Positions 53,435 through 62,069 of a stretch of DNA of 64,000 bases are shown here, piece by piece (within the stretch, counting starts at the first letter, position 1; every line of letters begins with the position of its first letter). The notes beneath the pieces are model-generated. The model saw nothing but the letters and a program-made list of their open reading frames with translations. It was not told the DNA's origin and did no database searches. This stretch comes from Ga0077523 sp038324085 (GTDB lineage: Bacteria; Pseudomonadota; Gammaproteobacteria; Burkholderiales; Ga0077523). The position numbers and the translations under genes are program-made. The stretch covers positions 115,622-179,621 of the forward strand of contig JBBQHP010000005.1 of NCBI GenBank assembly GCA_038324085.1. Reading direction: 5' to 3'.

Positions 53435-54022
53435 TCAGCTGCCGCCGGGCAGTCGATCGAGGTCCGCAGGGGTATCCACGTCGGCAAGGGTGCCGGCGTC
53501 GTCGAGCGCCAGTTCGATCACCTGATCGGCATGCGTATTCAGGATCGTCCTTGCCCCGGCGTCTCCCCGGAGGGCGACCAGCTCATCATGGAAACCGGCG
53601 GGGAACCCCACGGGATGTCCCCGTTTCCCCGCAAAGGTGGGTACGACGATGCGCGCATGCAGCTCCAGCGCCCGGGCGACGGCGGCGATCGTCCCGGCGC
53701 GCAGGCTCGGCATGTCGCCCAGGGCGATGATCCAGCCATTCGCATAGGCATTGGCGCGCACGCCACTTGCGAGACTGCGGCCCATGCCGTCGCCGGCATC
53801 CTCGCATTCCACGATGCGCGCGCCCTCGGCGCGAAAGGCCGCAACGAGGGCATTGTCGCCAGGGCGCACCACGACCGCGCTGTCGGGCAGTGCGGCCTTC
53901 ACCGTTCGCCACGCGTGTATCGCCATCGGCACGCCCGACCCGGGCAAGGGATGCATGAGCTTGCCGCCGCCGAATCGGCTACCGCTCCCGGCCGCCAGGA
54001 GTATGCCGCAGACGCCCGCCAC
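53435..54022 (-). CDS. MobA/MocA-like nucleotidyltransferase
   Basis: 195-aa NTP-transferase-fold protein. The nucleotide motif GILLAAGSGSRFGGGKLMHPL is at the start, followed by GDMPSLRAGTIAAVA (metal Asp) and KRGHPVGFPAGFHDELVALRGDAGAR, typical of MocA (molybdopterin cytidylyltransferase) relatives. The GTG at 54022 overlaps the amidase stop (TAGTG), fitting coupled translation; a longer frame begins at 54070. No molybdoenzyme genes are adjacent, though a MOSC protein is in the window. Confidence 0.82.
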   Translation of the reverse strand: MAGVCGILLAAGSGSRFGGGKLMHPLPGSGVPMAIHAWRTVKAALPDSAVVVRPGDNALVAAFRAEGARIVECEDAGDGMGRSLASGVRANAYANGWIIALGDMPSLRAGTIAAVARALELHARIVVPTFAGKRGHPVGFPAGFHDELVALRGDAGARTILNTHADQVIELALDDAGTLADVDTPADLDRLPGGS

Positions 54023-55605
54023 TATTCGTCCGCGATCAGGCGGGGCGCACCGCGTGGGCGCGTCGGGCACCTGCTTACACCCGCGTGCGGCGGTTTCGCC
54101 CTGCGTTCCGTGCAGGTCTTCGGGGATGGCGCGTTCTTGCCGGTTCGAACGGGCGCGATGGCCAGCTTGTCGGTCCTGCCGGGGGAATTCGTTGCAGAAC
54201 CCTTCGATGGTGCGCGTGCGGAGGCGCTCAGGACCGCCGGAGCTTCGGCGAAGGTACGCCCGCGTGCCACTGGCGGATTCTTCGCGAAGTAGCGCTTGAT
54301 CCCTGCCAGCAGCGCTCCGGCCAGGTCTTCCTGATAGTCGTCGTCCTTCAGCCGTTTCTCTTCCTGGGGATTGCTGATGAATGCCGTTTCCACAAGGATC
54401 GAAGGAATGTCCGGCGCCTTCAGGACCGCGAAGCCTGCCTGCTCCACGCGGGGCTTGTGGAGCTTGTTGATGCCGGCGAGTTGATCGAGCACCGCCCGGC
54501 CGAGCTTGAGGCTGTCATTGATCGTGGCAGTCTGCGACAGATCCAGCAGCACCTGCTTGAGAAATGGGTCGGCGACGTCGATATTGACGCCACCGATCAG
54601 GTCGGCGTCGTTTTCGCGTTTCGCGAGCCACCGAGCGGCCGCGGAAGTCGCGCCACGCTCCGATAGTGCAAAGACCGAAGACCCGCGGGCGTGAGGCTTG
54701 ATGAATGCATCGGCGTGGATCGACACGAACAGGTCGGCTTCTGCCGCGCGCGCCTTGATGACCCGGTTCTGGAGCGGAATGAAATAGTCGCCGTCGCGGA
54801 TCAGTACCCCGCGCATGCCGGGTTCCTTGTCGATCGCGGACTTCAGCTTGCGTGCGATGGCCAGCGTGACCTGTTTCTCCCAGGTTCCGCCGCGACCCTT
54901 GGCGCCGGGATCCTCGCCGCCGTGACCGGCGTCGATGGCAATCGTGACGGGAAACGTCTTTGCGGGTTCCGACATGGCTGCATTCGATTTGCGTTCGGGG
55001 CTCGATGGCTCCGGCCCGGATTGCGCCGACTTGCCGGGCGCGATCGGAGGAACAGTCGAGCCAGGCTCTGCAGCCGCGCTGCCCCCGGGGACGGCCAATG
55101 GCGGTGACACCGCTGCCGTGCTCGCCGGTGCATCCGGTGCGGCGCTCCTGGCCGAAGCGGCGGCCCGATCGCGCGCGAGGTCGTCGAGCAGCGCCATCAG
55201 CGGATCCGGCGCCGCTGCGGAATAGAAATCGAGTACGAGGCGATGGCCGTATTCGCCGATTGGCTTCAACAGGAAAGCCTGCGGTTTCACCTCGACCTTC
55301 AGGTCGAAGACGAGGCGCACCACGCCGGGCTTGAGGCGGCCGATGCGCATGCCGAGAAGGTAAGGATCGTCGGGCGAGATACGCGCGGACAGACCGTCCA
55401 GGACCGCGTTGGCTTCCACGTTCTCCAGGTCGAGCACGAGCCTGATGGGATCGCGGATGGCGAACATCCGGTATGAGATCGGCGACTGGGCTTCGAGCGT
55501 CAGGCGGGTGTAGTCGGGGCTCGGCCACAATCGCGCCGCGGTCAGCGACTCGGCCCACGCGCCGTGAGCCCACAGCGCCAGCAAGAGGGCTGCGCCCGCA
55601 GCCAC
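54022..55605 (-). CDS. amiC: N-acetylmuramoyl-L-alanine amidase (AmiC type)
   Basis: 527-aa exported murein hydrolase used in cell separation. Signal peptide at residues 1-19 (AALLLALWAHGAWA). AMIN domain at 22-125 (RLTLEAQSPISYRMFAIRDPIRLVLDLENVE). A Pro/Ala/Ser linker at 140-225. The Amidase_3 domain at 230-450 has IDAGHGGEDPGAKG (zinc His and Glu), VSIHADAF (second His) and ILVETAFISNPQEEKRL (catalytic Glu). The 80-residue tail after RYFAKNPP is basic and lacks a LysM domain. I chose the GTG at 55605, just after tsaE; longer frames overlap tsaE. Confidence 0.9.
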   Translation of the reverse strand: MAAGAALLLALWAHGAWAESLTAARLWPSPDYTRLTLEAQSPISYRMFAIRDPIRLVLDLENVEANAVLDGLSARISPDDPYLLGMRIGRLKPGVVRLVFDLKVEVKPQAFLLKPIGEYGHRLVLDFYSAAAPDPLMALLDDLARDRAAASARSAAPDAPASTAAVSPPLAVPGGSAAAEPGSTVPPIAPGKSAQSGPEPSSPERKSNAAMSEPAKTFPVTIAIDAGHGGEDPGAKGRGGTWEKQVTLAIARKLKSAIDKEPGMRGVLIRDGDYFIPLQNRVIKARAAEADLFVSIHADAFIKPHARGSSVFALSERGATSAAARWLAKRENDADLIGGVNIDVADPFLKQVLLDLSQTATINDSLKLGRAVLDQLAGINKLHKPRVEQAGFAVLKAPDIPSILVETAFISNPQEEKRLKDDDYQEDLAGALLAGIKRYFAKNPPVARGRTFAEAPAVLSASARAPSKGSATNSPGRTDKLAIAPVRTGKNAPSPKTCTERRAKPPHAGVSRCPTRPRGAPRLIADE

Positions 55606-55619
55606 GCGGCACAGATTTC

Positions 55620-56087
55620 CTACTCGGTCATGAGTCCATGAAGGCAACGTTCGCCGTTCTCCGTATGCGCTTCCAGTCGTACGGCACGCCCCCCCTGGGG
55701 GACCACCGCGAGCCGGATTTCGAGATCCGCTGCAGGCAATTCGGGGCCGGCTTTCTCGGGCCATTCGACGAGGCACACGTTGGAGCCGCCGAAGTCTTCG
55801 CGAAAGCCCGCTTCCAACCACGCGTTCGGATCGTCGAATCTATAAAAATCAAAGTGGTACAAGGATAACCTAGAAAGCTTGTAAACCTCAACCAGTGTGA
55901 AGGTGGGACTCTTCACCCGGCCCACGTAACCCAGCGCCCGAATGAGGCCACGCGCGAGAGTGGTCTTGCCCGCGCCGAGATCCCCGCGCAGGTAGAGAAC
56001 GAGACCCGGCTCGAGTTCCGTGGCGATGCGCGCGCCCAGCAGCAGGGTGGCGGCTTCGTCGGGCAGATGGCGGATCTCGGCGCTCAT
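55620..56087 (-). CDS. tsaE: tRNA threonylcarbamoyladenosine biosynthesis ATPase TsaE
   Basis: 155-aa cytosolic ATPase of the t6A complex with TsaB and TsaD. The P-loop is RGDLGAGKTTLARGL (about 33-47), followed by KSPTFTLVEVY and the family end VCLVEWPEKAGPELP. It overlaps the LysR stop (ATGA) and precedes amiC by 14 bases, the usual tsaE-amiC pairing. The CTT-rich C terminus is slightly longer than usual. Confidence 0.93.
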   Translation of the reverse strand: MSAEIRHLPDEAATLLLGARIATELEPGLVLYLRGDLGAGKTTLARGLIRALGYVGRVKSPTFTLVEVYKLSRLSLYHFDFYRFDDPNAWLEAGFREDFGGSNVCLVEWPEKAGPELPAADLEIRLAVVPQGGRAVRLEAHTENGERCLHGLMTE

Positions 56088-56986
56088 CGCTCGATCAGTT
56101 TCGAAGCGAGCGCCGCGATGTCGAGCACGAGCTGGAGCATCGCCCGCGGATCATCGCGGCGCCATGCGATGCCGATCTCGGTATCCGGACTGCGCTCGAT
56201 CAGGGCCTTGTAGACGACCCCGGTGCGGCCCAGATGCCGTAGCGACGCAGGAATCAGCGCGACACCGATCTCCGCCGAGACCAGGCTCACGATGGTCTGC
56301 ATCTGCACCGCTTCCTGGTCGATTCTCGGACTGAAGCCGGCACTGCGACAGAAACTGACCACCGCGTCGTACAGGCTCGGCGCCAGCGGGCGGGGAAACA
56401 GGATGAACGGTGTATCCGCCAGTGCTGCCAGGCGAATCTTGCCGCGCGCGTGGGCGAGTGGATGACTGGCCGGCAGCGCCGCGAGCAGCGGCTCGCGATA
56501 GATCGTGCGATAGGCGAGCCGGAGGTCTTCGACGGGCGGGTGAACGAACCCGACGTCGATGCGGCCATCCACGAGGTCGGCGAGCTGCCGGTCCGTAGTC
56601 GATTCATGGAGCGTCAAGCGAACGTCCGGTGCGCGTGAGCGAAATTCCCGCAACAAGGGTGGCAGCACGTTGTAGTCGGCCGTGCTGATGAAGCCGATGG
56701 TGAGGTTTCCGACTTCCCCCCGGCTCGCCCGCATCGCGAGCAACATGGCGCTTTCCGTGCGCGCGAGGATCTGCCTCGCTTCGTCGAGGAACACGCTGCC
56801 CGCTTGGGTGAGGGAGACCCGGCGCTGGGTGCGCAGCAGCAATTGCACGCCGAGGCTTTCCTCCAGTGCGCGGATCTGCATCGACAACGGCGGTTGGGAA
56901 ATATGCAGCCGCGCGGCCGCGCGGCCGAAGTGCAATTCCTCGGCCACGGCGACGAAGTAGCGCAGATGGCGCAGCTCCACATTCAT
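56084..56986 (-). CDS. LysR-family transcriptional regulator
   Basis: 300-aa regulator. The N-terminal winged HTH is at 1-60 (LRHLRYFVAVAEELHFGRAAARLHISQPPLSMQIRALEESLGVQLLLRTQRRVSLTQAG as the classic pattern). An effector-binding domain follows at 90-295 (TIGFISTADYNVLPPLLREFRSRAPDVRLTLHE). Divergent to ilvD with a 140-base gap, so ilvD is the likeliest target. Unusually it also leads into tsaE with a 4-base overlap. Inducer unknown. Confidence 0.92.
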   Translation of the reverse strand: MNVELRHLRYFVAVAEELHFGRAAARLHISQPPLSMQIRALEESLGVQLLLRTQRRVSLTQAGSVFLDEARQILARTESAMLLAMRASRGEVGNLTIGFISTADYNVLPPLLREFRSRAPDVRLTLHESTTDRQLADLVDGRIDVGFVHPPVEDLRLAYRTIYREPLLAALPASHPLAHARGKIRLAALADTPFILFPRPLAPSLYDAVVSFCRSAGFSPRIDQEAVQMQTIVSLVSAEIGVALIPASLRHLGRTGVVYKALIERSPDTEIGIAWRRDDPRAMLQLVLDIAALASKLIER

Positions 56987-57126
56987 AGCTGATCAGTATC
57001 AATCCGGCGGTGACAATATATTAGACGCGCGGCGTCCGTTCGGCGACACTCGCCGCGGCCGCGCATCCCGGCGGCTTGCGTGCGACCAACCCGACAATCA
57101 GCTACTCATCGACATACGGAGTCCTT

Positions 57127-58809
57127 ATGGCCGACAACTGGCGCTCGAAAATCATCACCGGCGGCGTGGCCCGCTCACCCAATCGCGCGATGCTGCGCGC
57201 CGTCGGTTTTGGCGACGACGATTTCGACAAGGCGATCGTCGGTGTCGCGAACGGTCATTCGAACATGAATCCCTGCAACGCCGGGATCCAGCCGCTGGTG
57301 GACCGTGCGATGGCCGCGCTCCAGGCAGCGGGCGCAAAGCCCCAGATGTTCGGTGTCCCGACGGTGACCGACGGAATCGGCATGGGCACGGAAGGCATGA
57401 AGTACTCGCTGATCTCGCGCGAAGTGATCGCCGATGCGATCGAAACTTCCGTCAATGGCCAGATGATGGACGGGGCACTGGTAATAGGCGCATGCGACAA
57501 GAACATGCCTGGCGGCATGATGGCCATCGCGCGCATGAACGTGCCGGCGATCTACGTCTACGGCGGCACCATCAAGCCGGGGAAATGGAAGGGCCGCGAT
57601 CTGACCATCGGCAGCGCTTTCGAGGCCGTCGGTGCGTTCACCGCGGGCAAGATGTCGAAGGAGGACTTCGATGGCGTCGAACGCAATGCCTGTCCGACCG
57701 TCGGTGCGTGCGGGGGCATGTTCACCGCCAATACGATGTCCTCGTCGTTCGAGGCGCTCGGCATGAGCCTGCTGGGCTCGTCCCAGATGGCCTCGCCCGA
57801 CCCGGAGAAGGCCGATTCGGCCGCCCGGTCCGCCGAAGTGCTGGTCAATGCCATCAGGAAGAACATCCGGCCGCGCGACATCATCACGCGCAAGTCCATC
57901 GAGAACGTGGTGTCGCTGGTGATGGCCACGGGCGGCTCGACCAATGCCGTGTTGCACTACCTGGCCATCGCTGCGGCGGCCGAAGTGGAATGGAGCATCG
58001 ACGATTTCGAGCGCATCCGCCTGCGCACGCCGGTGCTGTGCGACCTCAAGCCTTCGGGCAAGTACGTGGCCACGGACTTCCACGCGGCAGGCGGTGTGCC
58101 TGTCGTACTCAAGATGTTGCTCGATCACGGCCTGCTGCACGGCGATTGCATGACCATAACCGGACGCACGATCGCCGAGGAACTCGCCGCCCTGAACCCG
58201 GTGCGCCGTGACGATCAGGATGTCATCCGCGCCTGGGACAAGCCGATGTACGCTCAGGGCCACCTCGCGATACTGAAGGGCAACCTCGCACCGGAAGGCT
58301 GCGTGGCAAAGATCACGGGCCTGAAGAATCCGGTGATCACCGGTCCGGCGCGCGTATTCGATTCCGAGCCCGAAACCATGGACGCCATCATGGCCGGCAA
58401 GGTCAAGGCCGGCGACGTCGTCGTGATCCGCTATGAAGGCCCGAAGGGCGGCCCGGGCATGCAGGAGATGCTCTCGCCGACTTCCGCGCTGATCGGCCAG
58501 GGCCTGGGCGAATCCGTCGGACTGCTCACCGACGGCCGCTTCTCCGGGGCGACCTGGGGGATGGTGGTCGGGCACGTCGCGCCGGAGGCATTCGTCGGCG
58601 GGCCCATCGCGCTCGTGCAGGAAGGCGATTCGATAACCATCGATGCCCATCGGCAACTGATCCAGGTGAACGTTTCCGACGAGGAGCTCGCCAGGCGACG
58701 CTCGGCATGGAAGCAGCCGGAGCCGCGCTACAAGCGCGGCCTGATGGCCAAGTACGTGAAGCTCGTATCCACCGCGTCCAAGGGGGCAGTGACCGATCGT
58801 TTCGATTGA
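57127..58809 (+). CDS. ilvD: Dihydroxy-acid dehydratase
   Basis: 560-aa Fe-S dehydratase of branched-chain amino-acid and pantothenate synthesis, making 2-oxo acids from 2,3-dihydroxy acids. Three cluster cysteines are visible: HSNMNPCNAGI (about 47), GACDKNMPGG (about 120) and ACPTVGACGGMFTANTM (about 192). Carboxylated-Lys region and C-terminal EGPKGGPGMQEML and TDGRFSGATWG are typical. GGAG precedes ATG at 57127; the longer frame from 57076 is upstream leader. A LysR gene is divergent. Confidence 0.95.
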   Translation: MADNWRSKIITGGVARSPNRAMLRAVGFGDDDFDKAIVGVANGHSNMNPCNAGIQPLVDRAMAALQAAGAKPQMFGVPTVTDGIGMGTEGMKYSLISREVIADAIETSVNGQMMDGALVIGACDKNMPGGMMAIARMNVPAIYVYGGTIKPGKWKGRDLTIGSAFEAVGAFTAGKMSKEDFDGVERNACPTVGACGGMFTANTMSSSFEALGMSLLGSSQMASPDPEKADSAARSAEVLVNAIRKNIRPRDIITRKSIENVVSLVMATGGSTNAVLHYLAIAAAAEVEWSIDDFERIRLRTPVLCDLKPSGKYVATDFHAAGGVPVVLKMLLDHGLLHGDCMTITGRTIAEELAALNPVRRDDQDVIRAWDKPMYAQGHLAILKGNLAPEGCVAKITGLKNPVITGPARVFDSEPETMDAIMAGKVKAGDVVVIRYEGPKGGPGMQEMLSPTSALIGQGLGESVGLLTDGRFSGATWGMVVGHVAPEAFVGGPIALVQEGDSITIDAHRQLIQVNVSDEELARRRSAWKQPEPRYKRGLMAKYVKLVSTASKGAVTDRFD

Positions 58810-58830
58810 GCGGTGAATTCCATGGCGCAC

Positions 58831-58880
58831 CCCGCCTGCCGCCCGGAAGCCAGATAGCGCTCTCCGGGCGACGCGGCGGG
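58831..58880 (+). terminator. Stem-loop downstream of ilvD
   Basis: Inner stem CGCCCGGA/TCCGGGCG (8 bp) and outer CCCGCC/GGCGGG, 21 bases after the ilvD stop. No U-run; termination inferred from position. Confidence 0.4.
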
Positions 58881-58951
58881 CACTGAAGTCACGTCTTGTC
58901 CCTGTCTGCCGAAGCGCTCCGCCACGAGCGCTTCGGACCACGCCCGACTGC

Positions 58952-59866
58952 TTGAACAAACTCCCGCTATCGCTCGTCGCCGTCCTGTCTGCGTGCCTGT
59001 CCAGCATTCTCGGGGGGTCGGCGATCGTGGCGACGCGCTTCGTCGTTCCCGAAGCGGGCGTACCGGCAACGATCCTGCTGCGCTTTGCCGGGGCAAGTGT
59101 CCTGATGCTGGCATTCACGTTGCCCCGCACACCGATACGAGTCGCGCGTGGTGATGCGCCGGTGATCGTGGCGCTCGGGCTCGTGCAATTCGCCGTGTTT
59201 CCGTGGCTGTTCACGACGAGCCTCTCGCACATACCCGCCGCGCGCGCGGCGATGGTGCTGTCCACGCAGCCGCTGTTCACGCTTGCGTTCTCCGCGGCCG
59301 TGGGGCGGGAGCGCCTCAGCGTACTGAAGGTGATCGGCGGGGTGATCGCCCTGGTCGCGGTGGCCTTCGCGCTCGGTGATCGCGTCGCCGCCGCCGATGC
59401 CGATACCTGGAAGGGTGATCTCTACATGTTCGGAGCGGTACTTTCCGGATCGATCTACAACGTCGCCTCGGGCTATGCGCTGCGCCGGTACCGGGCTCTG
59501 GTCGTTGCCTCGGTAATGATTCCGACCGGGGCCGTCGCGATCGCGGCGCTGGTCCTTTGGCGCGGTGACTGGGCGGCGTTCGCGAACATCAGCGCCGCGG
59601 GCTGGTTCGCAGTGCTCTACCTCACGAGTTTCGGCGGTGCCATCACGTTCTTTCTCTGGATCTGGGCGTTGGAACACACTTCGCCATCGCGGGTGGCGCT
59701 CGCCGTCACGCTCAATCCAGTCTCCGCCGCGGTGCTGGGTGCCTTCGTGCTCGCCGAACCGGTCGGCGAGCGGCTCCTGGTCGGCGTCGCCGGTGTGGTC
59801 GGTGCCCTGGTACTCGTGAACTGGTCGGCCATCGTGAAGAGCGTCGGCCGGGGCCCCCGCCTATAG
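58952..59866 (+). CDS. EamA/DMT-family transporter
   Basis: 304-aa inner-membrane protein with ten helices in two EamA repeats: AVLSACLSSILGGSAIVATRFVV and LRFAGASVLMLAF in the first, AVLSGSIYNVASGYALRRY and TLNPVSAAVLGAFVLAEPVGERLLVGVAGVVGALVLV in the second. Members export metabolites or amino acids. The start is TTG at 58952. 142 bases after ilvD across a stem-loop. Substrate unknown. Confidence 0.88.
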   Translation: MNKLPLSLVAVLSACLSSILGGSAIVATRFVVPEAGVPATILLRFAGASVLMLAFTLPRTPIRVARGDAPVIVALGLVQFAVFPWLFTTSLSHIPAARAAMVLSTQPLFTLAFSAAVGRERLSVLKVIGGVIALVAVAFALGDRVAAADADTWKGDLYMFGAVLSGSIYNVASGYALRRYRALVVASVMIPTGAVAIAALVLWRGDWAAFANISAAGWFAVLYLTSFGGAITFFLWIWALEHTSPSRVALAVTLNPVSAAVLGAFVLAEPVGERLLVGVAGVVGALVLVNWSAIVKSVGRGPRL

Positions 59867-59868
59867 CG

Positions 59869-60264
59869 CTACCAGTGGTACCAGTACGGCCAGGTACCCT
59901 GGAAGTAGGGGCGGTAGGGTGGTCCCCAGCCGTAGCCCCCGTACATCGTCTGGTAGCGCAGTCGCGTGTCCATCTCGACACTGGCGACATAGGTGCGCTG
60001 GATGTAGTCGAGGATCGTGTCGTCGACGCCGTCCGCACGCAACTGGGCGTACTGCGAGCCCGACAGGGCAAACACGGTGCGCGACTCCTGCAGCTTGTTG
60101 ATGATGTCGGCGGGCGGCGTCCCGGATTTCGACGCCGTGATCACCTGCTCGAGCGTCATCGGCTCGCGCGGCGCGAAGGTTGCGCAGGCCGAGGCGAGAA
60201 CGCAGGCCGCCACGACGACGGCAACCCGGGTACTACGGAATATCGCTGGACGTATCGCGGTCAT
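59869..60264 (-). CDS. Small lipoprotein with aromatic C terminus
   Basis: 131-aa exported protein. Hydrophobic segment and lipobox A-S-A-C (Cys27). A helical region follows (LEQVITASKSGTPPADIINKLQESRTVFALSGSQYAQLRADGVDDTILDYIQRTY), a pattern met in small bacterial stress-type lipoproteins. The last 25 residues are rich in Tyr, Trp, Gly and Pro (YGWGPPYRPYF, ending WPYWYHW). Overlaps the upstream membrane-protein gene by 32 bases. Function unknown. Confidence 0.75.
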   Translation of the reverse strand: MTAIRPAIFRSTRVAVVVAACVLASACATFAPREPMTLEQVITASKSGTPPADIINKLQESRTVFALSGSQYAQLRADGVDDTILDYIQRTYVASVEMDTRLRYQTMYGGYGWGPPYRPYFQGTWPYWYHW

Positions 60265-60688
60265 GTCCCGGTGGTCTCCTCGACAGGTAGGCCGCTGCGG
60301 CGGCGTAGAGTGCAAGCAGTCCGTGCACGAAGGCGGGAGCCTGCAACAGGGGTTCGCCGGCCGTCGCGCGCACGAGCGCGATGAGCAATTCCGCAAACCC
60401 GAAGATGAACAGACCGGCAAGCCAGGGCGACGCCGGGAGTGCGACAGCCACGCGCCCGGCCCCGGCGAATCCGAGCGTCACGCGCGCCATCGGGGCTGCC
60501 AGCGCCGGCAGTACCAGAGCGACCAGCGCGAAGGGTGCGTACACCGCAGCCATCACGCCGGTCGCTGCCCCGTGCACCGGCGCAGCCGTGGCGCTGGCCC
60601 ACAGGAAGGCGCCGGCCGCATCCGCCACAAGGGAGGTCGCACCAACGATGGTTCCCGTTACTATGAGGAAGATCAAGGAATGCGGCAT
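60233..60688 (-). CDS. Small hydrophobic membrane protein
   Basis: 151-aa integral-membrane protein with four to five helices (about 5-25, 37-62, 75-105, 118-138). I chose the ATG at 60688 (PHSLIFLIVTGTIVGATS). No family recognised. It overlaps the lipoprotein gene downstream, so the two are probably made together. Confidence 0.6.
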   Translation of the reverse strand: MPHSLIFLIVTGTIVGATSLVADAAGAFLWASATAAPVHGAATGVMAAVYAPFALVALVLPALAAPMARVTLGFAGAGRVAVALPASPWLAGLFIFGFAELLIALVRATAGEPLLQAPAFVHGLLALYAAAAAYLSRRPPGHDRDTSSDIP

Positions 60689-60796
60689 GGCAAGGCTCGA
60701 CAATAAGGTATAGACGCGGCACAGCCGCTGCGGTTCGCGTCATCTGCCATGTGTTCTGTACGCAATGCTCAACCCTACCTTCCCGGGAGAATTGCC

Positions 60797-61087
60797 ATGT
60801 CCTCGCTTCGTCGTGTCGTCTTCACCGCGGCCCTGTCGGCTGTCCTGCCGGCATCCGCTTCCGCCGCCGGCGATATCGAGCGGGGGCGCTCCCTGCATGA
60901 CAATCACTGCCTGATGTGCCACAAGCCCGCTGTGTACGAGCGCAAGGAGCGCGTTGCCAACACTTACCCGGAGATCCGCCAGCAGGTGCAGCGGTGGCAA
61001 TCGAACACGAAGCTGAACTGGAGTGAATCAGACATCGACAGCGTGACGGAATTCCTCGCGGCGACCTACTACAAGGTTCCCGAGTAG
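60797..61087 (+). CDS. Small mono-haem c-type cytochrome
   Basis: 96-aa periplasmic protein. Signal peptide at 1-20 (VVFTAALSAVLPASASA). One haem motif CLMCH near residue 34, then VYERKERVANTYPEIRQQVQRW and FLAATYYKVPE. No methionine follows the haem motif, so the sixth ligand is not the usual Met. This matches a betaproteobacterial cytochrome group with a Y-K ending. GGGAGA precedes the ATG at 60797. Partner unknown. Confidence 0.85.
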   Translation: MSSLRRVVFTAALSAVLPASASAAGDIERGRSLHDNHCLMCHKPAVYERKERVANTYPEIRQQVQRWQSNTKLNWSESDIDSVTEFLAATYYKVPE

Positions 61088-61114
61088 CACCGTCCATGCG
61101 CCTACGCGGTCATT

Positions 61115-61143
61115 GGTCCGTTCCAAGCGTCAACAGGCCCTAG
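61115..61143 (+). repeat. Dispersed repeat, copy 2
   Basis: 29 bases starting GGTCCGTTCCAAGCGT, matching copy 1 (35740-35768) at 28 of 29 positions. As in copy 1 it ends in CTAG that contains the stop codon of a minus-strand gene. Confidence 0.8.
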
Positions 61144-61382
61144 GCCAGGACGTCCGGGTCGATCTGACGCTCGAGCCAGGAAATCTGGTCCTTCAGCAGC
61201 AGCTTGCGTTTCTTCAGGCGGCGCAGGCGCAGTTCGTCGTGGCCCACGTCGTCCGTCACCCGCGCGATGACATCGTCGAGGTCGCTATGTTCCGATTTGA
61301 GCTCCTGCAACCGGTGCAGCATCGCTGCCTTGGGCAGCAAGCCGCCGTTCTCCTGGTCGGTCCCGCTTTCGTTTTCGCTCAC
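61140..61382 (-). CDS. DUF465/YdcH-family small protein
   Basis: 80-aa mostly helical protein: MLHRLQELKSEHSDLDDVIARV and LRLRRLKKRKLLLKDQISWLERQ, the charged coiled-coil pattern of DUF465/YdcH. Start is GTG at 61382, overlapping the stop of the intradiol-dioxygenase-like gene by four bases. Function unknown; its stop lies within the dispersed repeat. Confidence 0.8.
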   Translation of the reverse strand: MSENESGTDQENGGLLPKAAMLHRLQELKSEHSDLDDVIARVTDDVGHDELRLRRLKKRKLLLKDQISWLERQIDPDVLA

Positions 61383-62044
61383 GATTGCGTCCTCTTCAAT
61401 ACGGCACTGCCGAGCACGACGTCGAACCGGCCGGCCAGTTCGCTGGCCGGATCTGGCGACTTGTCGAGCGCCACGATCAGCGATTCACGCGCCTTGCGAT
61501 CAACTATGGCTCGCAGCAGGAAATCCCGGGCATTCTCGGGTGCTCCAGCGAGATACATCTGCGTGTAGAACGGGCCGAAACCGGCGCCGGTCAAGGCAAA
61601 GTGGATGTGCGGCGCGCGCCCCGGATAGGCGACCGGCTTGATCGTCCGGAACCGATATGCGCCTCGCGCGTCGCTCTCGGCCGTGCCGTAACCCTGGAAA
61701 TCAGGGTCCACCGGCAGATCGCTTTCGTCATCGGGGTGGTGGTAGCGGCCGAAGCCGTTGACCTGCCAGATCTCGATCTTTACTCCGGGGACCGGGCGGC
61801 CGTCGGTGTCCAGAATGTGCCCCGCGACGTCGATGATCGTGCCCTTTGCGCGACCGCTGCGACCCGCGACGGACACGAGGTCGTTGTCGCGATCGAGCGG
61901 CAACGTCAACGGGTAGAACGGGCCCTCCATCTGTGCTGGTGTCGCGAGCAGTTCCGCCGCTGCCAGCCGCATCCCCGCCAGCTGCGTCAAGGCCAGCACC
62001 GACATCCCGAAGACCTGCCGCCGCCTGGTGGACGTTTGGGTCAT
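61379..62044 (-). CDS. Exported intradiol ring-cleavage dioxygenase-like protein
   Basis: 221-aa protein with an N-terminal RRRQVF...LAGMRLAAA segment resembling a Tat or Sec signal. The dioxygenase core has MEGPFYP, DTDGRPVPGVKIEIWQVN, then the four iron ligands Tyr (GRYHHP), Tyr (PVAYPGRAPHIHF), His and His in HIHF. The fold and ligands match protocatechuate/catechol 1,2-type enzymes, but an export signal is unusual for the classic cytosolic ones. It overlaps the YdcH-like gene and follows the RraA-like gene. Confidence 0.83.
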   Translation of the reverse strand: MTQTSTRRRQVFGMSVLALTQLAGMRLAAAELLATPAQMEGPFYPLTLPLDRDNDLVSVAGRSGRAKGTIIDVAGHILDTDGRPVPGVKIEIWQVNGFGRYHHPDDESDLPVDPDFQGYGTAESDARGAYRFRTIKPVAYPGRAPHIHFALTGAGFGPFYTQMYLAGAPENARDFLLRAIVDRKARESLIVALDKSPDPASELAGRFDVVLGSAVLKRTQS

Positions 62045-62069
62045 TGCATCAGTCTCGCCGCATTGGTTG

